From: Halomonas sp.
Lineage (GTDB): Bacteria; Pseudomonadota; Gammaproteobacteria; Pseudomonadales; Halomonadaceae
Reading direction: 5' to 3'
DNA: 7,197 nucleotides
NCBI GenBank assembly: GCA_007116835.1
Contig: SKHS01000290.1
Coordinates: 1-7,197 of the forward strand
The notes below the pieces were generated by a model. That model searched no databases, was not told the origin of the DNA, and worked only from the letters and a program-made list of their open reading frames with translations. A program made the translations under genes and the position numbers. Within the stretch, counting starts at the first letter, position 1. Every line of letters begins with the position of its first letter. Positions 1 through 5,535 of this stretch are shown here, one piece after another.

Positions 1-70
1 CTGATTATTACTAAAATCAGTAGTTTAAATTTATCTTATTCTACTTTGGTGGAAACGATAACGGTAGCGA

Positions 71-123
71 GTGTCTGGGTTTTCGCACGTAATGCTCTGC
101 AAGGTGTGCGGTTTTTCGCACAC
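71..123. repeat. Two copies of a GTGT..TTTTCGCAC motif, the second palindromic
   Basis: Bases 71-88 and 104-121 match at 15 of 18 positions and start 33 bp apart. The second copy forms a perfect 7-bp inverted repeat: GTGTGCG (104-110), a 6-base loop GTTTTT, then CGCACAC (117-123). The GTGCG at 106-110 can also pair with CGCAC of the first copy (84-88), so two folds are possible. There is no T-run after the stem on either strand, so it is not a standard intrinsic terminator. It may be a fragment of a dispersed REP-like repeat, but that cannot be judged from one locus. Confidence 0.5.
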
Positions 124-132
124 TTATATTAA

Positions 133-205
133 GTGAGGAGTGAGGAGTGAGGAGTGAGGAGTGAGGAGTGAGGAGTGAGGAGTGAGGAGTGAGGAGTGAG
201 GAGTG
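133..205. repeat. Tandem array of a 7-bp unit, 10 perfect copies
   Basis: The unit GTGAGGA is repeated ten times without a mismatch from 133 to 202, followed by a partial GTG (203-205). The purine-rich strand is plus. Because 7 is not a multiple of 3, the plus strand meets a TGA in every frame, while the minus strand (unit TCCTCAC) is open in all three frames and would encode a seven-residue cycle Ser-Ser-Leu-Leu-Thr-Pro-His. Perfect identity suggests recent expansion by slippage. It lies about 40 bp past the yheV stop and outside any credible gene. Heptamer arrays of this general kind (STRRs) are known in cyanobacteria; that comparison is only by analogy. Confidence 0.95.
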
Positions 206-237
206 CCCAGCGGCGTAAATTAAAAAACGACGCTGGG
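206..237 (-). terminator. Possible hairpin terminator after yheV
   Basis: CCCAGCGGCG (206-215) faces CGACGCTGGG (228-237), giving 9 paired bases with one internal mismatch and a 12-base AT loop. On the minus strand it starts 8 bases after the yheV stop codon, where a terminator would be expected. The T-run (six T) lies inside the loop rather than after the stem; the downstream side is the pyrimidine-rich heptamer array. It is therefore not a textbook terminator and may only protect the mRNA 3' end. Confidence 0.35.
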
Positions 238-245
238 GAAGAAGG

Positions 246-497
246 TCAACGGTTAGGTTTGCCGGGGTCGAGAATGCGTACTGGCTGCACATCCTGCGTT
301 TTTTGCTCTTCGCGTACTTGGTTGACGCGAGTCGTCAGCTCTGATGCCGTCTCATCTTCAATCGGCAGCTGCTCGAAAAAGTCGCAGTTAACGCATTCTC
401 GGTAGCGAATGCTGTTTTGCTCCCAGGCGCGAATTCGATCCATGGCCGCGCAGCGTGGGCAGGTTACTCCAGCAATAAAGCGTTTCACACTCGACAT
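246..497 (-). CDS. yheV: YheV family putative zinc-ribbon protein
   Basis: This small cytosolic protein of 83 residues has no established function. Near its N-terminus it shows the family signature KRFIAG, followed by two cysteine pairs, C13-P-R-C16 and C35-V-N-C38. This four-cysteine arrangement is typical of a zinc ribbon. The rest is charged and hydrophilic, ending with a V-R-I-L-D-P segment that resembles the end of E. coli YheV (66 residues by my recollection); this protein is somewhat longer. The ATG at 497 is preferred over a TTG four codons upstream because GGAG (504-507) sits 6 bases before it. The gene follows prlC on the same strand after 62 bp and is probably co-transcribed with it. 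Nucleic-acid or metal binding is a guess from the cysteine pattern. Confidence 0.88.
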   Translation of the reverse strand: MSSVKRFIAGVTCPRCAAMDRIRAWEQNSIRYRECVNCDFFEQLPIEDETASELTTRVNQVREEQKTQDVQPVRILDPGKPNR

Positions 498-509
498 GAG
501 AGACTCCAA

Positions 510-539
510 AGGTGCGGCAGCGATAAAGATACCGCACCT
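510..539 (-). other. Hairpin between prlC and yheV
   Basis: AGGTGCGG (510-517) and CCGCACCT (532-539) form a perfect 8-bp stem with a 14-base loop. In the minus-strand transcript it lies 20 bases after the prlC stop and ends 2 bases before the GGAG ribosome site of yheV. No T-run follows, so full termination is unlikely. It could stabilise the upstream prlC message, act as a processing site or modulate yheV translation. The stem is seen directly; the role is inferred. Confidence 0.5.
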
Positions 540-559
540 AGTGATGGTGAAAATAAGCG

Positions 560-2608
560 TCAGGCTGCGCGGATACCGCTGTGGCGTAGTAGTGGCTCTA
601 CGCTTGGTTCGCGACCTCGGAAGGCGCGGAACAGCTCGGCGGCCTCGCGTACTCCCCCTTGCTCCAGAATTTCCTGGCGGAAACGCAGCCCAGTGGTGGG
701 GTCAAAAATTCCTGCTTCTTCGAACGCACTCCAGGCGTCGGCAGAGAGCACTTCCGCCCACTTGTAGCTATAGTAGCCTGCCGCATAGCCACCCGAAAAA
801 ATATGGCCAAAGCTATTCTGGAAGCGGTTAAAACCGACGATAGGCACCACAGACGTATGGCTGCGCACCTCATTCAGCAGCGCCTGCACGTCGCTGGCGC
901 TGGGCGCCTCATGCTCGTGATGTAGGCGTAAATCAAACAGTGAAAACTCGATTTGACGCACCATGCCCATTGCTGACTGGAAGTTTTTGGCGGCCTGTAG
1001 GCGCTCCAATAGTTCAGCAGGCAGAGATTCGCCTGTCTCTACATGCTGGGCGAGTAGGTCGAGGCCTTCACGCTCCCAGCAGTAGTTCTCCATGAATTGA
1101 CTGGGTAGTTCAACGGCATCCCAAGCCACGCCGTTAATACCGGAAATATCAGCGATATCCTGCTTCGTCAGCATGTGATGCAAGCCGTGACCGAACTCAT
1201 GGAACAGTGTGGTAACTTCATCATGGGTAAGCAGGGCGGGCTTGCCGCCAACCGGAGCGGTAAAGTTACAGGTCAGAAACGCGACCGGTAGTTGCAGGCC
1301 GTTTTCCGTTTGGCGGCGCACACGGCAGTCGGCCATCCACGCGCCACCGCGTTTGCTTTCGCGGGCGTATAGGTCTAAATAAAAACCGGCGATCGGCTTA
1401 CCCTGCTCAGTAATTCGGAAGAACTGAATGTCGTCATGGTAGCGAGGTACATCAGGGTCTGCTTCCACGCGTACGCCAAACAGACGCTCTACCACCTGGA
1501 ATAACCCATCGACTACCCGTGGCGCGGGAAAGTAAGGGCGTAGCTGCTCTTGCGAAATCGCATGGCGCGCTTCGCGCAGTTTTTCGCTGGCGTAGGTAAC
1601 GTCCCAGGGTGCTAGTGACTCAATCCCCAGCTCATCACGGGCAAAGTCGTTTAGCTCGGCGAACTCTTCCTTCGCTTGAGGAACAGCGCGACGCGCTAAG
1701 TCATTCAAAAAATCCAGCACTTGCTCGGGGGAGTCGGCCATTTTGGTGGCCATCGAGTAATCGGCATAGGTATTAAAGCCGAGCAGACGAGCAAGCTCTT
1801 GGCGAAGCGCCAAGATGTCTTCCATCAGAGGGGCGTTGTCGAAGCTGCCAGCATCAGGGCCTTGATCGGAAGCGCGAGTAATAAACGCGGTGTACACCTC
1901 ACGGCGCAATTCACGGTTGTCGGCGTAACTGATAATGGGGAAAAAACTGGGGAAGTCGAGGGTGATGCGGTACCCGTCGAGACCCTTGGCATCAGCGGCC
2001 GCTTTTAGCGTACCCAGGGCGCTTTCCGGTACGCCGGCTAGCTCTTCAAGGTGGTGAATATCTTTATGCCATGCTTGGGTGGCATCGAGGACGTTGTTCG
2101 AAAACTGGTTAGTCAAGGTGGAGAGGCGCGCCTGAATCTCGCCATAACGGGCTTTTTGATCAGCTGGCAGGTCAACACCAGCCAAGCGGAAGTCGCGTAG
2201 CGTATTTTCCACTGTGCGCTGCTGCGCCATGGTTAGCTGTGACCAAGCATCACTCTGTTTAAGTGATTGCCAACCTTTAAAGAGCCCTTCGTGCTGGCCC
2301 ATCCACGTACTAAACGCTGAAAGCGGCTCCAAGCAGGCTTGGTAGGCTTCTCGAAACTCGGGAGAGTTCATCGTGCCGTTGAGATGTGAGATAGGAGACC
2401 ACGCCTGAGAAAGCCGGTCATTCACTGTTTCTAACGGCGCAGCAAAGCTATGCCAAGTTGGCGGCGTAGCAGCAGCCTGCTGAGCAAGGTGGTCAATGGC
2501 TTCCCGGCTTTCATTAAGCAGCGTTTCTACTGCGGGCACGACGTGTTCGGCGCGAATGTCGGCGAAAGGGGGAAGCTCATGGGGCTCTAGCAACGGATTG
2601 CGGGACAT
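560..2608 (-). CDS. prlC: Oligopeptidase A (M3 family zinc metallopeptidase)
   Basis: PrlC cleaves short peptides in the cytosol, finishing the degradation of fragments left by ATP-dependent proteases and of cleaved signal peptides. The product has 682 residues, close to the 680 of E. coli PrlC, and is recognisable along its whole length, from the N-terminal NPLL..HELPPF to a FRGREP motif near the C-terminus. The zinc site is intact: HEFGH at 470-474 supplies two His ligands and the catalytic Glu, and E500 in VELPSQ is the third ligand. A Gly/Tyr-rich stretch GGYAAGYYSY near 606-615 matches the substrate-binding region of the family. The ATG at 2608 is preferred over a GTG two codons upstream because GAGG (2614-2617) lies 5 bases before it and would overlap the GTG. 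No signal peptide is present. It is transcribed divergently from the transporter and probably together with yheV. Confidence 0.97.
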   Translation of the reverse strand: MSRNPLLEPHELPPFADIRAEHVVPAVETLLNESREAIDHLAQQAAATPPTWHSFAAPLETVNDRLSQAWSPISHLNGTMNSPEFREAYQACLEPLSAFSTWMGQHEGLFKGWQSLKQSDAWSQLTMAQQRTVENTLRDFRLAGVDLPADQKARYGEIQARLSTLTNQFSNNVLDATQAWHKDIHHLEELAGVPESALGTLKAAADAKGLDGYRITLDFPSFFPIISYADNRELRREVYTAFITRASDQGPDAGSFDNAPLMEDILALRQELARLLGFNTYADYSMATKMADSPEQVLDFLNDLARRAVPQAKEEFAELNDFARDELGIESLAPWDVTYASEKLREARHAISQEQLRPYFPAPRVVDGLFQVVERLFGVRVEADPDVPRYHDDIQFFRITEQGKPIAGFYLDLYARESKRGGAWMADCRVRRQTENGLQLPVAFLTCNFTAPVGGKPALLTHDEVTTLFHEFGHGLHHMLTKQDIADISGINGVAWDAVELPSQFMENYCWEREGLDLLAQHVETGESLPAELLERLQAAKNFQSAMGMVRQIEFSLFDLRLHHEHEAPSASDVQALLNEVRSHTSVVPIVGFNRFQNSFGHIFSGGYAAGYYSYKWAEVLSADAWSAFEEAGIFDPTTGLRFRQEILEQGGVREAAELFRAFRGREPSVEPLLRHSGIRAA

Positions 2609-2831
2609 AGGCACCTCGTAGGCATCAATTTTAAAGCACGTACTGTTTTAAATACGTTAAAGGGCGCGCAAAGCGCAACAATAATGACACAGTGCGGGCG
2701 GTGGGGCTGTGTTTCAATGTTTGGTTTTTATACCGGCTGGTAACGCCAGGGTTTGGCGTGAGCGTAAGCGCCTGCTAGTCTTGCCGCCTTTTAGTGTCGC
2801 CAATTAGTGCCATCGATGGCAGGAGCAAGTG
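2609..2831. promoter_or_regulatory. Divergent intergenic region between prlC and the NSS transporter
   Basis: This region must hold the promoters of both flanking genes unless prlC is read from elsewhere. For prlC, a weak candidate on the minus strand is TTGCGC (2678-2673), an 18-base spacer and TATTTA (2654-2649). For the transporter, a weak plus-strand candidate is TTGGCG (2753-2758), a 17-base spacer and TAGTCT (2776-2781). Both match the sigma-70 consensus poorly. A short inverted repeat, CTGG (2737-2740) and CCAG (2746-2749), is too small to call an operator. The transporter ribosome site AGGAG is at 2821-2825. Confidence 0.35.
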
Positions 2832-4172
2832 ATGAGTGAAACGCTGGAGCGCTGGGGGTCGAAACGAGCCTTTATCTTAGCGGTAACGGGGGCTGCGGTC
2901 GGGCTGGGTAATATTTGGCGCTTTCCTTACGTGGCCGGTGAAAACGGCGGGGCAGCGTTCCTTCTTATTTACATTGCGTTTGTCCTGTTGCTAGGCATTC
3001 CAGTAATGATGGCGGAAATTTTAGTTGGACGCGCCGGGCGGCGGGGCCCTATGCAGGCCCTGGGGGCGCTTGCCGCTGAAGCAGGGGCTTCTCGCCATTG
3101 GCGTTTGTTGGGACTATTTGGCGCACTCACGGTTTTTTGCATTTTGTCGTTTTATTCAGTGGTGTCGGGTTGGTCGATTGAGTTTTTAGTGGCGTCAGTG
3201 AACGGTAACTTTAACGGCGCAAGTGCCGCCGAGATAGGCGCTGGGTTTGAGGCGTTTTTGGCCAATCCTGGCTTGTTAATTTTCAATCATTCACTATTTC
3301 TGTTTATGACCATGAGCGTCGTAGCAGCAGGCGTTGCCAAAGGCCTGGAGCGGTTGAACAACCTATTAATGCCATTGTTGTACGGTTTATTGCTGCTTCT
3401 GGCGATTTACGCCACGACCACTGACGGATTTGGCACAGCGCTGTCTTGGCTGTTTTTACCGTCGTTTGAGGACGTAACGACCTCGGTGGTGTTGCATGCT
3501 ATGGGACATGCGTTTTTCACTCTGGCGGTGGGGGCTTGTGCGCTGATGGCCTATGGGGCTTATATGCCTGATGACCAAAGCCTGCCAAAAGCAGCGTTTG
3601 CGGTGGCGGTGCTGGACATCAGTGTGGCCTTGTTAGCGGGTATTGCAATTTTTTCGGTGGTCTTTGCCCAAGGGATGGATCCTGCCGACGGCCCAGGCTT
3701 GATGTTTGTGACTCTGCCGATTGCGTTTTCTGAACTGCCCTGGGGTGCCTTCTGGTTAAGCATCTTCTTTCTGCTGCTCTTGCTGGCGACCTGGACCTCG
3801 GCCATCAATCTTGCAGAGCCCATGGTGGCAACGTTGCAGGGGCTGGGTTGGCGGCGTGGTGTGTCAACCGCTGTGGTGGCGTTGAGCGTGTGGCTGCTCG
3901 GTTTGTTATCGGCGCTTTCGTTTTCTACGCTGGCTGAGTTCAGGCCAATGATGGGGCGCAACGTATTCGAGCTAGTGAGCAGTATTCCACCGGACATTTT
4001 TCTTCCAATGGGCGGGTTGTTAATCGCTATCTTTGCTACCTGGGTCATGCCCCAAGCGAAAGCGGTACATGCGCTGGGTGTGGGAGATAAGGGGTTTATG
4101 TTGTGGCGCACCACGGTTCGCTGGGTGTCGATTCCGCTAACGCTTATTGTGTTGCTGGGCGGGTTGCTATAG
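2832..4172 (+). CDS. Sodium-dependent transporter, neurotransmitter:sodium symporter (NSS/SNF) family
   Basis: This inner-membrane protein probably imports an amino acid or similar small solute with sodium; the substrate cannot be told from sequence. It has 446 residues and about eleven hydrophobic segments, the usual short bacterial form rather than the 12-helix LeuT. TM1 carries the family signature GLGNIWRFPY (24-33), with G20, A22, V23 and N27 at the same numbers as the LeuT sodium ligands. In TM6, FFTL places T230 at the LeuT T254 position. In TM8, A319, T322 and S323 match the LeuT Na2 ligands A351, T354 and S355. In TM7 my hand alignment puts D262 where LeuT has N286. The ATG at 2832 is preferred over the GTG at 2829 because AGGAG lies 6 bases before it. 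A carbonic anhydrase gene follows after 43 bp on the same strand, suggesting one transcript. Confidence 0.95.
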   Translation: MSETLERWGSKRAFILAVTGAAVGLGNIWRFPYVAGENGGAAFLLIYIAFVLLLGIPVMMAEILVGRAGRRGPMQALGALAAEAGASRHWRLLGLFGALTVFCILSFYSVVSGWSIEFLVASVNGNFNGASAAEIGAGFEAFLANPGLLIFNHSLFLFMTMSVVAAGVAKGLERLNNLLMPLLYGLLLLLAIYATTTDGFGTALSWLFLPSFEDVTTSVVLHAMGHAFFTLAVGACALMAYGAYMPDDQSLPKAAFAVAVLDISVALLAGIAIFSVVFAQGMDPADGPGLMFVTLPIAFSELPWGAFWLSIFFLLLLLATWTSAINLAEPMVATLQGLGWRRGVSTAVVALSVWLLGLLSALSFSTLAEFRPMMGRNVFELVSSIPPDIFLPMGGLLIAIFATWVMPQAKAVHALGVGDKGFMLWRTTVRWVSIPLTLIVLLGGLL

Positions 4173-4215
4173 TGCGCTTACATCTCATTTCAATAACGTT
4201 AAGCAGGAGAGTGCA

Positions 4216-4761
4216 ATGAACAGTGCTCAACGAGCGTTTCAAGGTGTTTTGCCCCGCTTAGGTGCGCGAGTGTATATTGATCCCGCCAGCGTAGTGATTG
4301 GTGATGTAGAGCTAGGCGATGACTGCTCTGTATGGCCAATGACCGTTATCCGAGGCGATATGCACCGTATCCGTATTGGTGCGCGTACCAGTGTGCAGGA
4401 CGGCAGCGTGCTGCACATTACCCATGCCAGCGACTTCAACCCGGATGGCTTTCCGCTCACTATTGGCGAGGATGTCACGATTGGCCACAAGGCGATCTTG
4501 CATGGCTGCACGTTAGGCAGCCGTATCTTGGTGGGTATGGGTGCAATTGTGATGGATGGGGCGGTGGTTGAAGATGAGGTGATCATTGCTGCGGGTGCGG
4601 TGGTTACGCCAGGCAAGCGTCTTGAAAGTGGCTATGTGTATGCAGGTAATCCGGCTAAAGCGCTTCGCCCGCTGAAAGATAAAGAGCGCGCCTTCTTCCC
4701 TTATACTGCAGGTAACTACGTTAAGTTAAAAGATCAGTTTCTGGCTCAGCCAGGCTCTTGA
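4216..4761 (+). CDS. yrdA: Gamma-class carbonic anhydrase family protein (YrdA type)
   Basis: This is a left-handed beta-helix (hexapeptide repeat) protein of 181 residues, soluble and probably trimeric as in the family. Repeated hydrophobic-Gly patterns run from about residue 17 to 135. The metal-site residues of methanogen Cam can be traced: R46 and D48 in IRGD, Q61, then H67, H91 and H96 for the three zinc ligands, with the same Q-to-first-His spacing (6) and His-His spacing (5) as in Cam. A further His is at 70. The acidic loop that holds the proton shuttle in Cam is missing, which is usual for YrdA-type members, so activity is uncertain. The C-terminus (LESGYVYAGNPAK, then NYVKLKDQFL) closely follows E. 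coli YrdA. AGGAGA (4205-4210) lies 5 bases before the ATG. It likely shares a transcript with the upstream transporter. Confidence 0.93.
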   Translation: MNSAQRAFQGVLPRLGARVYIDPASVVIGDVELGDDCSVWPMTVIRGDMHRIRIGARTSVQDGSVLHITHASDFNPDGFPLTIGEDVTIGHKAILHGCTLGSRILVGMGAIVMDGAVVEDEVIIAAGAVVTPGKRLESGYVYAGNPAKALRPLKDKERAFFPYTAGNYVKLKDQFLAQPGS

Positions 4762-4777
4762 TACGAGCGCTAAGTAG

Positions 4778-4807
4778 TTGGCCTGACCCCCTTTTTTCTT
4801 GTATAGA
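4778..4807 (+). promoter_or_regulatory. Possible sigma-70 promoter for the DUF457 gene
   Basis: TTGGCC (4778-4783) and TATAGA (4802-4807) each match the sigma-70 hexamers at 4 of 6 positions and are 18 bases apart. The site lies in the 102-bp gap after the carbonic anhydrase gene and would give a leader of roughly 50 bases. No clear terminator for the preceding gene is visible in the same gap, so read-through from upstream is also possible. Confidence 0.35.
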
Positions 4808-4823
4808 CATGTTGCGGCAGCCA

Positions 4824-4848
4824 AAAATCTGGTAATTTATCCAGTTTT
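4824..4848 (+). other. AT-rich hairpin in the leader of the DUF457 gene
   Basis: AAAA (4824-4827) plus CTGG (4829-4832) can pair with CCAG (4841-4844) plus TTTT (4845-4848), with one bulged T and an 8-base loop. The stem ends 2 bases before the AGGA of the ribosome site. It is weak, and could be a poor terminator for the upstream pair or simply chance. Confidence 0.25.
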
Positions 4849-4863
4849 CCAGGATGCCGCGCC

Positions 4864-5535
4864 ATGGCGAATTTTCGCACGCATATTACGGTAGCAGCAG
4901 CAGGCGGCGTATTAGCGGCTTATATTGGCTGGCAGGCTCAATGGTGGCCAGCGAATCAGGCGCTATTAATTATTGTGCTAGTCGCGTTTGGGGGCATTTT
5001 GCCCGATATCGATGCCGACCGATCACGCTCTATCCGTTTGATTTTTAATCTTTTATCAGTGCCTTCTCTGGTGTTGGGTGTGCTGTTGCTACAGCCATGG
5101 TTAACGCCAGGGTTGCTGCTGGTGGCGTGTGGTGGCATCTACTTCAGCGTTCGTTATTTTGCAGCGGTGCTATTCTCGCGGCTAACGGTTCATCGAGGTA
5201 TTTGGCATTCGCTCATGGCAGCGTTGCTATGCGCACTGACAACCGCCGCGCTTAGTTTCCACTTGCTTGCTCAACCAGCTTGGCTTGCGTGGTGTCATGG
5301 CGCAGCGGTGTTGCTGGGGTTCATCATTCACTTGAGCCTAGACGAGCTGTTTAGCGTGGATCTTGAGGGAGCGCGGCTAAAGCGCTCTTTTGGAACCGCG
5401 CTAAAGTTAGGTGACAGCCGACGTCCGTTATCCAATGTTTTTATGCTGATTGCGCTATTTACCTTGGTGCCTTGGGTGCCGCCGTGGGGCGTGTTGATTG
5501 AGCTGTTTCGTCAAGGATCGCTGCTATGGCGATAA
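4864..5535 (+). CDS. YdjM/DUF457-type membrane-bound putative metal-dependent hydrolase
   Basis: This is a 223-residue inner-membrane protein with about six hydrophobic stretches (roughly 8-23, 31-48, 65-94, 114-132, 142-159, 192-211). It carries the conserved polar residues of the YdjM family: H7, LPDIDAD with D48 and D50, HRGIWHS with H110 and H115, and H156 with D160 in HLSLDE. Placed at the ends of the hydrophobic segments, these could form a metal site. A later KRSFGTALKL segment (173-182) is also basic and conserved-looking. The reaction is unknown for the family. E. coli ydjM belongs to the LexA regulon, but no CTGT-N8-ACAG box is present upstream here. AGGAT (4851-4855) precedes the ATG by 8 bases. 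The last 25 bases overlap the end of the convergent dctD gene. Confidence 0.85.
   Translation: MANFRTHITVAAAGGVLAAYIGWQAQWWPANQALLIIVLVAFGGILPDIDADRSRSIRLIFNLLSVPSLVLGVLLLQPWLTPGLLLVACGGIYFSVRYFAAVLFSRLTVHRGIWHSLMAALLCALTTAALSFHLLAQPAWLAWCHGAAVLLGFIIHLSLDELFSVDLEGARLKRSFGTALKLGDSRRPLSNVFMLIALFTLVPWVPPWGVLIELFRQGSLLWR

Larger units (their letters stand above)
1..245. other. Non-coding region downstream of yheV, rich in repeats
   Basis: I find no convincing gene here. The first 60 bases are AT-rich and begin with a weak 6-bp inverted repeat (CTGATT at 1-6, AATCAG at 15-20). That could be the tail of a terminator for a gene to the left, but the stem is poor. The rest holds two copies of a short GTGT...TTTTCGCAC motif, a 7-bp tandem array and a hairpin next to the yheV stop, each listed separately. 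A minus-strand reading frame runs from 292 through the array, but only because the repeat contains no stop codon in that direction. Confidence 0.6.

Noticed and set aside
133..205. CRISPR array
   Set aside because: The units are 7 bp and contiguous, without spacers.
41..292. Minus-strand frame encoding a repeated Ser-Leu-Leu-Thr-Pro-His-Ser peptide
   Set aside because: It is open only because the heptamer array has no stop on this strand. It starts inside yheV in another frame and has no properly spaced ribosome site.
409..831. Long plus-strand frames opposite yheV and the end of prlC
   Set aside because: They are shadows of clearly recognised minus-strand genes and their products resemble nothing.
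2701..2720. Minus-strand TTGAAA and CCCCAC upstream of prlC, resembling a sigma-32 heat-shock promoter
   Set aside because: The two elements are only about 5 bases apart, far shorter than a heat-shock promoter needs.
4762..4863. LexA box before the YdjM-type gene
   Set aside because: No CTGT-N8-ACAG or close variant is present.
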